DNA of 64,000 bases from Chloroflexota bacterium (GTDB lineage: Bacteria; Chloroflexota; Anaerolineae; Aggregatilineales; J027): NCBI GenBank assembly GCA_013112715.1, contig JABFGB010000009.1, forward strand, positions 62,001-126,000. The letters run 5' to 3'. This document shows positions 53,884-63,622 of the stretch, in pieces. The position numbers and the translations under genes are program-made. Within the stretch, counting starts at the first letter, position 1, and each line of letters begins with the position of its first letter. The notes beneath the pieces were generated by a model. That model searched no databases and was not told the DNA's origin. It saw nothing but the letters and a program-made list of their open reading frames with translations.

Positions 53884-55365
53884 CTAGGGCAGGACAAAGG
53901 TGAATGGAGTCACCGCCGAAATGGACTGATTGCTGGCTACCGTGACGACCACCTGTAATGCTGTGTCGGTAATGGGTGTGCCATTTGTCCATTGGCTTGG
54001 AACGGTAAAGGGTGTCGTGAATGCACCGGAACTATTGGTCGTGACGGTCAGATAGGGGCTAGAAATGAACCCCGCGCTCGACAGACCCAAACGAATTTCG
54101 ACGGTGGTATTGGCCGGGAAGTTTGTTCCACTGACGGCAATATCGGTTCCTGCTCCCGCTGAGGTTGGATTAATGCTGATGACTGGATTTGCCACAGCGG
54201 GTTGATAGGTAAAGGCTTCGGAGTCCACATAGCTTGTGCCGTCCACCAATGCTACGACCTGCAAATTGGTCTGGGTGATGGTGCTATTATCCGGCCACTT
54301 GGAGGGCATGGTAAAGGAGGTGGCGAATGTGCCTGAGCCTGAAGTGACGGCAGTAGTGTAGGGCGTCGTCAGGAAGTCAGTGCTGGTGATTGCCAAACGA
54401 ATGCTGACACTGAGCGATGGCGGGAAACCCGTACCGGATACATTGATGACGGTACCCGCTGGCCCAGTGTTGGGGCTAATGGCGATCACTGGGGTATAGG
54501 TTTGTGCCGCCGTGTAGTTGACAGTCGTCAAAGCGCCAACGCCATTGGTTGCGGTCACGCTGATAATCACTGGCCCGGTAGGAATGGTTGTACCATTGGG
54601 CCATTGGGCAGGCATCTTGAGGGTAGTGGAGAAGCGACCACTTGAATCTGTCAAAGCGGTAGCCAACACATTGGGGAAGACACTGAGGTTGCTTGGCCCA
54701 ATATACACATAAACTTGGGTCGAGGCGGGATAACCCGTACCGTTGAGCGCAATTTGAGTATCTTTGACAACGCTGGTGGGATTGGCTGTCACTTGGGGGA
54801 CAGTCGGTGTTGGTTCGGTTACAGGCAGGCTCCCCAATGCAACATTGGCGCGAATATAGCTGGTATTGACCCAACCCACTGTGCCACTGACCAAACGAAT
54901 CTGCACCCACGTTGACGCATTATTGCGACCAATCAAGCCCACCAGTTGATTTAACCCAATGGTTTGTACAATGCCATATTCCGTCCCCGGCCCCGAACGT
55001 ACATTCAGGGTGGTGGTATTGGTGACATAGGCGGCTGGCCCGGAATTGGTTGGGAAAGTTGGCTGAATCACGGGTGGCGGGTTGTTGTTATTGCCGCCGC
55101 TCGAAAATGGCGTAGCGGAGGGCCGCAGGGTCTGAGTCGGCTGGGCGGTTGGGAAAACTTGAGGCGTGGATTGGGTTGGGAAGACAAAGGGTGTCGGGTT
55201 AGCAACCGATTGAGGGTTTTCGTCGTCGCCCCCACTTGCCAACAAATAGATGACCAAAACCCCTGAACAAATGAGGCAGGTCAAGCCAATGATGACCGCC
55301 CCGATAATCCCCCATTGCAGATTTGGACTGATTTGTTGTCCTGTTACGGGAGGTTGATTACCCAT
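53884..55365 (-). CDS. Membrane-anchored SH3 and IPT-like repeat protein
   Basis: 493 residues. One N-terminal membrane helix (GIIGAVIIGLTCLICSGVLV) is followed by a Pro/Thr/Gln-rich linker. A bacterial SH3 domain is next (NTTTLNVRSGPGTEYGIVQT, then VGWVNTSYIRANV). Then come three tandem repeats of about 90 residues resembling IPT/TIG domains; each begins with a pattern such as ISPNTGPAGTVINVSGTGFP and contains FxxPYxTxxT(N/S)xSGxFxTxFTxPSxW. It is exposed outside the cell and may bind the wall or polysaccharide. It has no enzyme motif. Confidence 0.8.
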   Translation of the reverse strand: MGNQPPVTGQQISPNLQWGIIGAVIIGLTCLICSGVLVIYLLASGGDDENPQSVANPTPFVFPTQSTPQVFPTAQPTQTLRPSATPFSSGGNNNNPPPVIQPTFPTNSGPAAYVTNTTTLNVRSGPGTEYGIVQTIGLNQLVGLIGRNNASTWVQIRLVSGTVGWVNTSYIRANVALGSLPVTEPTPTVPQVTANPTSVVKDTQIALNGTGYPASTQVYVYIGPSNLSVFPNVLATALTDSSGRFSTTLKMPAQWPNGTTIPTGPVIISVTATNGVGALTTVNYTAAQTYTPVIAISPNTGPAGTVINVSGTGFPPSLSVSIRLAITSTDFLTTPYTTAVTSGSGTFATSFTMPSKWPDNSTITQTNLQVVALVDGTSYVDSEAFTYQPAVANPVISINPTSAGAGTDIAVSGTNFPANTTVEIRLGLSSAGFISSPYLTVTTNSSGAFTTPFTVPSQWTNGTPITDTALQVVVTVASNQSISAVTPFTFVLP

Positions 55366-55534
55366 GAGATTGAATCCTTTGATCTATAAAGATCGTTGAT
55401 GATGACTGTGCTGTGACAGATTTCACTTTAGGCGTCCGGTGTCACGGCCATATGACAAGGGCGTATCAGTCATGTAACTGTATGTTACGAGATTGACACA
55501 GGCGCTTCATGCCGCAACGGATACGCTCGTTCGG

Positions 55535-56326
55535 CTATTGACCCGTGAATTTCGGCTCACGTTTTTCATTAAAAGCGGTGATGCCTTCCATCGCGTCTTT
55601 GGTATTGCTGGCAGCGTGCTGCAATTGGGCTTCCATATCGAGTGTTTCGGCAAGGGTTTGATCCCATGTGCCATTTAGGAGGCGTTTGGTCAGGCCGATG
55701 GCGCGAGTGGGCATGGTGGCAAATTTGACGGCTAAGGCACGGGCCTGTTCCATCAAGGCATCGTTTTCAACAACGGATGTGCATAAATTCAGATCAAGGG
55801 CCTGTTGGGGCGAGACCCGATTTTTGCCATCGGTCAACATTATCAATTCAAAGGCTTTGGCCTGACCCACCAAGCGAGGCAAGTGGTAATCAATGCCTGT
55901 ATCGGGAACGAGGCCGATTCCCACAAAAGCCGCAAACACAAAACTGGCCTTGTCGGAGAGGATACGTAAATCACAGGCCAGCGCCACGCCGACGCCTGCC
56001 CCCGCCACAACGCCATTAATCGCGCCGATAATGGGTTTTTCGAGGCCACGCATTGCCAGAATGAGTGGATTATATTTGGAACGGACATGCTCCATAAAGC
56101 CTTTTTCGACACTCTCAGCATCGCCCAAGTCTTGGCCCGAACAAAAGGCTTTGCCTGCGCCAGTGATAATCACGGCTCGCACAGCGGCATCACGGGCAAT
56201 TTGCCTGAAGGCATCATTGGTTTCGTGCAGCATCTTGGCAGAAAAGGCGTTGTATTTTTCAGGGCGATTGAGGGTGATGGTCGCCACACCGTCGGCAACT
56301 TCGTATAGGATGTTTTCGTAGGTCAT
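55535..56326 (-). CDS. Enoyl-CoA hydratase/isomerase, PaaG-like
   Basis: 263 residues. The crotonase fold shows GKAFCSGQDLGD and PIIGAINGVVAGAGVGVALA. The second catalytic segment reads FVGIGLVPDTGIDYHLPRLVG. In this position typical enoyl-CoA hydratases have a Glu, whereas PaaG, the 1,2-epoxyphenylacetyl-CoA isomerase, has Gly and an Asp as in PDTG, so the PaaG/isomerase type fits better. It processes an acyl-CoA from fatty-acid or aromatic degradation. No other paa gene is adjacent, so the pathway is not settled. Confidence 0.85.
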   Translation of the reverse strand: MTYENILYEVADGVATITLNRPEKYNAFSAKMLHETNDAFRQIARDAAVRAVIITGAGKAFCSGQDLGDAESVEKGFMEHVRSKYNPLILAMRGLEKPIIGAINGVVAGAGVGVALACDLRILSDKASFVFAAFVGIGLVPDTGIDYHLPRLVGQAKAFELIMLTDGKNRVSPQQALDLNLCTSVVENDALMEQARALAVKFATMPTRAIGLTKRLLNGTWDQTLAETLDMEAQLQHAASNTKDAMEGITAFNEKREPKFTGQ

Positions 56327-56503
56327 AGGGATTGTGCCTCTGCAAAATGGTCGCTCCTAAATTCACAGGCAGTATAACAATTTCAGGCAAATAACGCTTG
56401 AAAAATCCAGTTAAATTGCCAATAATGCGTGCCGCCATTGCCTAGTTCGTTTATCATATGTTTCAACGTAGGATTAACGTTTCTTCCAGCGAGTCCATTG
56501 GCA

Positions 56504-56512
56504 TGGTACAAT
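56504..56512 (+). promoter_or_regulatory. Extended -10 promoter candidate for ftsK
   Basis: TGG-TACAAT (56504-56512) is an extended -10 about 29 bases before the GTG start; TTCCAG at 56484-56489 is a weak -35 at 17 bases. It lies in the 214-base gap between the divergent enoyl-CoA hydratase and ftsK genes. Confidence 0.4.
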
Positions 56513-56540
56513 AATGAGGTAGTTTAATTCAAAAGGATAT

Positions 56541-59500
56541 GTGATTTGCATGTCGGATCGGAACACGCCGCCGCGCAAACCATCTGAGACACCCAAGCCG
56601 GCGCGTACCAGTTCAACTTCTAGCTCTGCGTCCGGTAAGAAGTCCACCACCACCCCAAAAACAGCAGCCCAAGCGCCGTCGAAAGGTACGAGCAAAAAAA
56701 CGACGGGAAGTGCTTCTGTCGTATCTTCACGCACGTCTGCACCGAAGACACCCGTATCGAGCAAGTCCACTGGTACAAGCAAGCCCACTACGGGAATAAC
56801 CAGAAGATCGGCAGCAGGTTCAGCTAAAACGACCACCAGCAAAACACCGTCGTCAAAAATGGCGACACCCGCAAAATCAACCGCGCCTGCAAAAACGACA
56901 AAATCTCCGGCTGGCACAGGCAAAACATCAGCTAAAACGACGACCAAGACCCCTGCATCACCCAAGACCTCGTCCGCCCGGATGACCACTGCACGGCCAC
57001 AGCCAACACCTCGTCCGGTGCGGCCCCCGCGTCCGCCGAATCCTAATTCGTTTGGGAATCGGCTGCGGCGATTTTTGGAAGACCCTGATGCGTTCCGTAA
57101 TCTGGGCCAGACGATGCCGAGTTGGGCAGATGAGCTTGGCGCGATTTTGCTGATTATCGTAGGGATTTTTGTGTTTACAGCCTTGCTCAATCCGGTTGGT
57201 GATGCGGCGGTGGCGACATCATTGGCGACGGGATTAAAACAAGCGTTTGGCATCGGGTCTTTTGTTACTGCCCTCACCATTTTTGGTATGGGGATATTGC
57301 TGCTGCTGCCGAAAATTAATATTCATCTCAATCTAAAATTTGACTGGATGCGGATACTGGCGGTTGAAATCGCCTTTATCAGCCTACAGGGGTTGTTCCA
57401 TCTGCTGGCGTTTGAAGAAGAAGGACGGGCACTAGCACGCGAGGGTAAAGGCGGTGGTTACGTCGGCTGGGCCATCAGCAGCATTTTGACCACCGTATTA
57501 GGTCAATATCTCTCGATTATTGTACTGACTATCGGCATGGTATACAGTTTGATGTTGGCTTTACACATCCGTCGTCATCATATTCGGCAATCGTTAGAAT
57601 GGGTGGGGACCCGTTCGCAAGATCTTTCGACACGGGTACGCCCTGTTATCCCACAGCGTTCTATTGCACAAACTAACGGCAATACTACCACGCAGGAAAT
57701 GATGATTGGGGCGGCAGTGGTAGCTCCTGCGGTAGCGACGATGGTTCACCCCATGCCTGTTCAAGAGATGCCAGCTTATGCGCCGCTTGCTGCATTGCCA
57801 TCCGAACCAGCACCCACCACGCCACCAGCGAATGTCCCATCTGCGGGGGTAAAGGTCGAAGTGCCGTATGGAAATTATGCACGGCCCGATATGCCACCTG
57901 TCCCTGTAGCAGAATCGGTTGCCTCACCTATACCTCCTACACCGCCGCCATTGCCACCCCAAGCATTGCCGGGAATACAAAATCCAGATACAGTGCCAAG
58001 TCGAGCCGAGCGGCCTGCCATACCCGCAAGGCCAGAGCCAATAGGTCGAAGCGTGTCATCCCCGCCGCCGCCAACGTCATTGCCACAGACGCCAATGGCA
58101 GAACCACCTGATGAAATACGGTCACCTACTGCGCCACTGTCGGTGTCGGAATCGGAAAAACCATCTATTGAAACAGTATCTCCTGTTGCTGACGAAGCGG
58201 TGACAGCGGTAAATCTAGAAAATGAGATCGAAGATATGCAAGACGACGAAAACGAGATGCTGCCCCGCCGCAACACGTTAGTAATTAATGGGCAAGTCGT
58301 AAATCTGCCCGTTAAAGAAAATGGGGAAGCCGTAAAGCCCCGCAGTTCAAATTCAAATCCCAACAACGGGAATGGGGGCAACGGACGGCGCTATTTTACG
58401 GTAGATGGCTTTCAAGACCGTCGCATGGTGGGGGAACGGTTGGCGGAACTGCCACCATTGGAACTGCTGCATTACACCCGTTTACGACTACCTTCCGAAG
58501 ATGAGGTCAATAACAATGCCCGCATCATTGAACACACGATGATGGAATTTGATATTGATGCGGATGTGATTGATGTACGTGTTGGGCCAACCGTCACCCA
58601 ATATGCGGTGTCGCCGATTAAGGAAGTGATTAATGAGGCCGGGGAACGGGTAGTCATTCGCACCCGCGTTGGCAAAATCGCGGCCCTACAAAATGATCTC
58701 GCGTTAGCACTGTCGGCGCGGAGTGTGCGTATTGAAGCCCCCGTACCCGGTCATTCATATGTGGGGATTGAAGTGCCTAACCGCGAACCGAGTGTGGTGG
58801 ATTTACGCTCGGTGTTGGAATCCGAAGCATCCTATAAAGAACGCCATAAACCCTTAGCTGTACCGTTAGGTCGGGATGTGTCCGGTGAGCCGATTATGGC
58901 CGACCTTGCATCCATGCCGCATATGTTGATCGCCGGCACAACGGGGTCGGGTAAATCGGTCTGTTTGACGGCGATGATTGCGTCATTGGTGGCAAACAAT
59001 ACCCCGGATCGGCTACGGCTGATTATTCTTGACCCTAAGATGGTCGAGATGGTGCATTTTAATGGATTACCCCATCTGCTTGGGCCAGTTGAAACCGATG
59101 GTGAACGCATCATCGGCGTGCTGCGCTGGTCAACCCGCGAAATGGATCGGCGTTACAAGCTGTTGGAACATGAAAACGCCCGCCATCTTGAAGCCTATAA
59201 CAAGGCGGTGGTCAAGAAGGGTAAACCGGAAGAACAACTGCCGTATATTGTCATTGTGATTGACGAAATCGGCGACCTGATGATGACGCGGCCCGACGAA
59301 ACCGAAAAGACGGTCACACGCCTTGCCCAAAAAGCACGCGCCGCCGGGATGCACCTCGTCATTGCGACCCAACGCCCCAGTGTGGATGTTATCACGGGGT
59401 TGATTAAAGCTAACTTCCCGGCCCGTATCTCGTTTGCGGTGGCATCAGGGACGGATTCGCGCGTTATTTTGGATACGGTGGGTGCGGAATCACTGGTTGG

Positions 59501-59954
59501 CAAGGGTGACATGCTGTTCCTTGCACCGGACGCGGCAGGGCCAAAACGTATTCAGGGGTGTTATGTTTCTGACGAAGAGCTATATGAAATCGTCATGTAT
59601 TGGAAGGCATGGCACACCGAACAGCAAGAGGTACAGGAGGCGGAAGAGGAAACCGTGCCTCCATGGGAGCGCGGCATGACCCGACTCGAAACGCTGTCCG
59701 AACTCGACCCGATGCTGGAAGAGGCACTTAGCTTGGTGGTGTTGGATGGGGAAGCCTCGGCATCCTTGATTCAGCGACGTTTAGGAATTGGCTATCCGCG
59801 TGCCGCCCGATTGATGGATTCGCTGCACGAATTGGGCATTATCGGTGAACCATTGGCAGGAGGCAGAAGCCGCCGTGTCTTGGTAAAATCTATTGACGAA
59901 GCACGCCGGATGGTGCGGAACAATCGCCGCAAACCGCCGGGGAGTGGGTCGTAA
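56541..59954 (+). CDS. ftsK: DNA translocase FtsK/SpoIIIE
   Basis: 1137 residues from GTG 56541 (ATG 56550 is possible). The first 155 residues are a Ser/Thr/Lys/Pro-rich low-complexity tail. Four membrane helices follow (about 195-365), then a long Pro-rich linker with the acidic ENEIEDMQDDENEM. The motor domain has AGTTGSGKSVCLTAMIASL (Walker A), YIVIVIDEIGDLMM (Walker B) and IATQRPSVDVITGLIKANFP. The C-terminal gamma winged helix (SLIQRRLGIGYPRAARLMD) reads KOPS-like sequences. It pumps chromosome DNA through the division septum. The 80-residue Ala/Thr/Lys-rich N-terminus is unusually long and basic. Confidence 0.96.
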   Translation: MICMSDRNTPPRKPSETPKPARTSSTSSSASGKKSTTTPKTAAQAPSKGTSKKTTGSASVVSSRTSAPKTPVSSKSTGTSKPTTGITRRSAAGSAKTTTSKTPSSKMATPAKSTAPAKTTKSPAGTGKTSAKTTTKTPASPKTSSARMTTARPQPTPRPVRPPRPPNPNSFGNRLRRFLEDPDAFRNLGQTMPSWADELGAILLIIVGIFVFTALLNPVGDAAVATSLATGLKQAFGIGSFVTALTIFGMGILLLLPKINIHLNLKFDWMRILAVEIAFISLQGLFHLLAFEEEGRALAREGKGGGYVGWAISSILTTVLGQYLSIIVLTIGMVYSLMLALHIRRHHIRQSLEWVGTRSQDLSTRVRPVIPQRSIAQTNGNTTTQEMMIGAAVVAPAVATMVHPMPVQEMPAYAPLAALPSEPAPTTPPANVPSAGVKVEVPYGNYARPDMPPVPVAESVASPIPPTPPPLPPQALPGIQNPDTVPSRAERPAIPARPEPIGRSVSSPPPPTSLPQTPMAEPPDEIRSPTAPLSVSESEKPSIETVSPVADEAVTAVNLENEIEDMQDDENEMLPRRNTLVINGQVVNLPVKENGEAVKPRSSNSNPNNGNGGNGRRYFTVDGFQDRRMVGERLAELPPLELLHYTRLRLPSEDEVNNNARIIEHTMMEFDIDADVIDVRVGPTVTQYAVSPIKEVINEAGERVVIRTRVGKIAALQNDLALALSARSVRIEAPVPGHSYVGIEVPNREPSVVDLRSVLESEASYKERHKPLAVPLGRDVSGEPIMADLASMPHMLIAGTTGSGKSVCLTAMIASLVANNTPDRLRLIILDPKMVEMVHFNGLPHLLGPVETDGERIIGVLRWSTREMDRRYKLLEHENARHLEAYNKAVVKKGKPEEQLPYIVIVIDEIGDLMMTRPDETEKTVTRLAQKARAAGMHLVIATQRPSVDVITGLIKANFPARISFAVASGTDSRVILDTVGAESLVGKGDMLFLAPDAAGPKRIQGCYVSDEELYEIVMYWKAWHTEQQEVQEAEEETVPPWERGMTRLETLSELDPMLEEALSLVVLDGEASASLIQRRLGIGYPRAARLMDSLHELGIIGEPLAGGRSRRVLVKSIDEARRMVRNNRRKPPGSGS

Positions 59955-59995
59955 AACGCTGAACCACATGGCAAAATCGCATATTTGAAACGACA

Positions 59996-60019
59996 GGGCA
60001 GGTGAATCATCTGCCCTTT
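59996..60019 (+). terminator. Terminator of ftsK
   Basis: GGGCAG (59996-60001), loop GTGAATCAT, CTGCCC (60011-60016), then TTT. It lies 41 bases after the ftsK stop and covers a GTG that would otherwise extend the GH31 gene, so the real start of that gene is downstream. Confidence 0.6.
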
Positions 60020-60061
60020 GCCAACCCTTATTTATTACACAAGATTAGGCCGGGAAAATCT

Positions 60062-62632
60062 ATGTTCCGACGGGATCGTAAAAAAAAGCAGGATAAATCC
60101 TCTAAAAAACAGACTGAGCAAACCCAGATACAGACCCCCAATGGACAGGGAAACCCACCCGAACGCTATGCCAAAGTTGCCGAAAAGATGGCAAAGCAGT
60201 TCGCCAAACCCCCTGTGACCGGCCCATTGAAAACTCCCGGTATTATTCAACATGTTCAACAAATCCCCGGCGGGGCGATCATTCATGCTGCTAATGCCTC
60301 GATTTCAGTGATATTTTATCAACCGAATCTTGTGGAAATTCGGATGCGGCCTGATCGTCAATTTCCGCCTGTTTTTTCGTATGCCCTAAGTGAAACGTTT
60401 AAATTTGCACCCCAAGCCGCAACCGTTACCGAGGATACCGATACCGTCGTCATTGGGGCAGGCGGAATGGCCTGTGTTTTTACCCGCACGACTACCCAAC
60501 TGCGGATTTATATGACCAATGGGCAAGAGGTCAGTGTTGAGAGTGGGTTTAGCTGGCTAGGTGAAAAGGTCACATGGCAACGCCAATTACCCGCCGATGA
60601 GGGCTGTTATGGATTGGGCCAGCGGGGATGGGGGTTGAATCTGCGGGGTCGCAAATGGGCCTTATGGAATTTTGACCCAGTGGGTTATGGACGTGGCACC
60701 GACCCGGTTTATTACAGCATCCCGTTCTATATGGGGGTGCATCCCGAATATGCTGTCGGTGTACTGTGGGATAATCCGGCACGCGGCACGGTTGATCTCG
60801 GGGCGGAACGGGCTAATCAAATGGCTTTTAGCGCGGATACAGGCGAACTACGACTGTATTTCATGGCCGATGAAAAACCCGATGCTGTCTTGAAACACTA
60901 CCTAGAATTGACAGGTTTGCCGCCGTTGCTGCCACTGTGGGCCTTTGGTTATCAGCAGTCACGGTGGGGGTATGTGCCGTCCAATAAATTCCGCGAACTC
61001 GCCAGAGAATTTCGCCAGCGGCTTATTCCGTGTGATGTCCTCCATTTTGATATTGATTATATGGATGGGCACCGCGTTTTTACCTATAACAAAGAGACAT
61101 TTGGTGACTTGCCTGCGCTGCTCTCCGAACTGGATAAGCAGGGATTTAAGGCCGTTTCGATTGTTGACCCTGCCATCAAGGTTGACCTTGATTATGAGAC
61201 GTTTCGGGATGGGCAAGAACGTGGCATGTTCCACACGTATCCCGATGGCCGATTGTTTGTTGCGCCAGTTTGGGCAGGTGATTCGGCTTTCCCCGATTTC
61301 ACCAATCCGACGGTGCGCGAATGGTGGGCCGGACAGGTCGAAAGCTTGCTTAAGGTTGGGTTTGCGGGTTTATGGAACGATATGAACGAGCCGACAGTGT
61401 TTTTGCCCCCCGGCCCCGGTATCGTACCCGAATATATTCAGGCCAATTGGGAAGGGCAGGGAAATACCCATCTCGGCGGAGCGCATAATGTATATGGAAT
61501 GCAGATGGCACGGGCCACACGGATGGGCCTTGAACGCGCCCGACCAGATAAACGCCAATTCGTCCTGACGCGCGCCGCTTATGCCGGGGCACAGCGGTAT
61601 ACGGTTTCATGGACGGGCGATAATCGTTCGGAATGGGATCACCTCCGTCTTTCGATTAGCGTTGTATTGAATCTAGGCCTATCGGGGATGTTTTTCACCG
61701 GGCCAGATATTGGCGGGTTTATGGGCGATTGCGAACCCGAAATGTATGCCCGCTGGATTCAAGTTGCCAGCTTGCTGCCGTTCTGCCGGACCCATACCTG
61801 TACAGGTACAGTAAATCAGGAGCCATGGAGCTTTGGGGCAGAAGTTGAAAAAATTGCGCGAAAATATATCGAACTGCGTTATCAATTGTTGCCCTATCTC
61901 TATTCGACGTATGTACAGGGGGCACAAAATGGCGTGCCGATGATCCGTCCGACCTTTTGGGACGACCCCAGCGACACCCGCCTGTACAACCAAGATGATG
62001 CCTATATGGTCGGGGATGCCCTACTAGTTGCACCGATTCTCGAACAAGGGGCAACTAAACGCGAACTCTATCTGCCGCGCGGAGTTTGGTATAACTTTTG
62101 GACACGTAAATTGATTGACGGGTCACGCACGATTGAACTTGAAGCACCACTCGATCAAATGCCAATTTTTGTGCGGGCGGGGCGCGTGGTCCCGATGTGG
62201 CCTGTAACACAGTATGTTGGTGAGAGGCCGATTGATGAATTGCAGCTACTCGCCTTCGCAGGGATTGGCGAAACGACCCTTTATGAAGATGCAGGGGACG
62301 GTCTGAGTTATAAAAATGGCGACTATCGCTACTCCTATTTCAGCACCAAGTTTTTGCCGGGGGGACAGTTCGCGGTCGAATGGCGACGGGCCGGAAAATA
62401 TCAACCCGCCTATAAGAAAGTGCGCTTGGAATTGGTTGGCATTTCTGGCGACCCCGAAATGGTGTATGTGGATGACCAAGCCGCCCCGCTGTGGTTTTTT
62501 GAAAACAGCATGGTCGAGGTATTGAGCAGTCCGTTTAGTCAAGTACGCATTGTTGGAAAATCGCCCGATACATCTGAAGCAGCCAAAACCGTAGCACGTC
62601 GTCCGGGGCCAAGCGGCGACCAAACATCATAG
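60062..62632 (+). CDS. Glycoside hydrolase family 31 alpha-glucosidase
   Basis: 856 residues from the ATG at 60062 (MFRRDRKKKQDKSSKK), with GGGAAAA upstream. After a basic N-terminal segment of about 60 residues comes the beta-sandwich domain, then the (beta/alpha)8 catalytic domain with GLWNDMNEPTVF (catalytic nucleophile Asp, about residue 440), SWTGDNRSEWDHL (acid/base Asp, about 518) and RPTFWDDPSDTRLYNQDDAYMV-type active-site loops near the C-terminal lobe. It hydrolyses alpha-glucosides. No signal peptide is visible, so it should act in the cytoplasm on sugars taken in, for example by the importer at 22-25 kb. The Lys-rich N-terminus is unusual. Confidence 0.93.
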   Translation: MFRRDRKKKQDKSSKKQTEQTQIQTPNGQGNPPERYAKVAEKMAKQFAKPPVTGPLKTPGIIQHVQQIPGGAIIHAANASISVIFYQPNLVEIRMRPDRQFPPVFSYALSETFKFAPQAATVTEDTDTVVIGAGGMACVFTRTTTQLRIYMTNGQEVSVESGFSWLGEKVTWQRQLPADEGCYGLGQRGWGLNLRGRKWALWNFDPVGYGRGTDPVYYSIPFYMGVHPEYAVGVLWDNPARGTVDLGAERANQMAFSADTGELRLYFMADEKPDAVLKHYLELTGLPPLLPLWAFGYQQSRWGYVPSNKFRELAREFRQRLIPCDVLHFDIDYMDGHRVFTYNKETFGDLPALLSELDKQGFKAVSIVDPAIKVDLDYETFRDGQERGMFHTYPDGRLFVAPVWAGDSAFPDFTNPTVREWWAGQVESLLKVGFAGLWNDMNEPTVFLPPGPGIVPEYIQANWEGQGNTHLGGAHNVYGMQMARATRMGLERARPDKRQFVLTRAAYAGAQRYTVSWTGDNRSEWDHLRLSISVVLNLGLSGMFFTGPDIGGFMGDCEPEMYARWIQVASLLPFCRTHTCTGTVNQEPWSFGAEVEKIARKYIELRYQLLPYLYSTYVQGAQNGVPMIRPTFWDDPSDTRLYNQDDAYMVGDALLVAPILEQGATKRELYLPRGVWYNFWTRKLIDGSRTIELEAPLDQMPIFVRAGRVVPMWPVTQYVGERPIDELQLLAFAGIGETTLYEDAGDGLSYKNGDYRYSYFSTKFLPGGQFAVEWRRAGKYQPAYKKVRLELVGISGDPEMVYVDDQAAPLWFFENSMVEVLSSPFSQVRIVGKSPDTSEAAKTVARRPGPSGDQTS

Positions 62633-63616
62633 GTAGCCATGATCGCGGTACCAATGGTATGTATCGGCGAAACTTTGGGTCATATCGTAATGCGGCTCAC
62701 CCAATTCACGCCACGCCTTCGCGCAATCAAAGTAGATGTAGCGCTTGCTGAGACGCAGTTGATTGCCTTCCGCGTTGCCGGGAATGGGGATATTCAACGC
62801 ACGTCCGGCGTCTACCAACAAAGCCGCAATATCCACCAGTGGCGGAGGGATAGGAATTTGGGGTGGCGGTACCCCAACAATCTCAGCAATGAGGTGAAGC
62901 ATGGCCTTATGGCTGAGATTGACCGCGCCGAGCAAATAACGCTCTCCCATGCGGCCACGTTGGGCAGCGGCCAAATGCGCCCGTGCCACGTCGCGCACAT
63001 CAATCATGGTGACGCCCCCTTGCATGGGCATGACCGGGACTTTTTTCTTGGCAACCTCAATCACCAGACTGCCCGAAATCAAATTGAGATCACCCGGCCC
63101 GATAATGACGGCAGGATTTAAAATCACGCAGTCCAGACCCCGTTTAATGGCGCGATAGACTTCCGCCTCGGCGAGAAATTTACTGTGACCATAAGGAGTT
63201 AGACGGGGGTTAACATTAAAATAGGTGTGTTCATCAGCGGGATAGCTATCCTCTCGATGGCCCATCGCGGCGGCACTGCTGGTAAAAATGAAACGGCGCA
63301 CCCCGGCTTTTTGGCTGGCTCCTAATAACAGGCGTGTACCATCCACATTGACGCGATAAATGGATTCTTTTTCTTGTCGCCAGTAATCGGCCACTGCCGC
63401 GACATGAAACACCCAATGCACCCCGACCAATGCCTGCTCCAAAAATTCAGAGTCCGCCATATCGCCAATAAAATGTTGGACTGACAGGTCGGCGATGGCA
63501 TCCAAGCGGCTGGACTGGCGCCGCAAAATCCGCACTTCATGTCCAGCAGTTAGAAGGGTTCGCGCGACCCATGAACCGACAAATCCTGTTGCACCCGTTA
63601 CCAGTGCGATTGCCAT
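62627..63616 (-). CDS. NAD-dependent epimerase/dehydratase (extended SDR)
   Basis: 329 residues. The N-terminus ALVTGATGFVGSWVARTLL has the extended SDR glycine motif TGxxGxxG. IFTSSAAAMGHRE is the catalytic-Ser strand, and PYGHSKFLAEAEVYR holds the YxxxK (Tyr-Gly-His-Ser-Lys). VHWVFHVAAVADYWRQ and GVTMIDVRDVARAHLAAA are typical of dihydroflavonol-reductase-like members such as HpnA. It probably reduces or epimerises a sugar or polyketide/isoprenoid substrate, not determined. Its 3' end overlaps the GH31 gene end by six bases. Confidence 0.9.
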   Translation of the reverse strand: MAIALVTGATGFVGSWVARTLLTAGHEVRILRRQSSRLDAIADLSVQHFIGDMADSEFLEQALVGVHWVFHVAAVADYWRQEKESIYRVNVDGTRLLLGASQKAGVRRFIFTSSAAAMGHREDSYPADEHTYFNVNPRLTPYGHSKFLAEAEVYRAIKRGLDCVILNPAVIIGPGDLNLISGSLVIEVAKKKVPVMPMQGGVTMIDVRDVARAHLAAAQRGRMGERYLLGAVNLSHKAMLHLIAEIVGVPPPQIPIPPPLVDIAALLVDAGRALNIPIPGNAEGNQLRLSKRYIYFDCAKAWRELGEPHYDMTQSFADTYHWYRDHGYL

Positions 63617-63622
63617 GATGAT

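Noticed and set aside
56474-57280. 268-codon open frame antisense to ftsK
   Set aside because: It mirrors the low-complexity Thr/Lys/Pro start of ftsK, has a valine-rich composition, no ribosome site and no domain.
60002-60061. GTG start extending the GH31 gene
   Set aside because: The GTG lies in the loop of the ftsK terminator hairpin, and a better ATG with GGGAAAA is at 60062.
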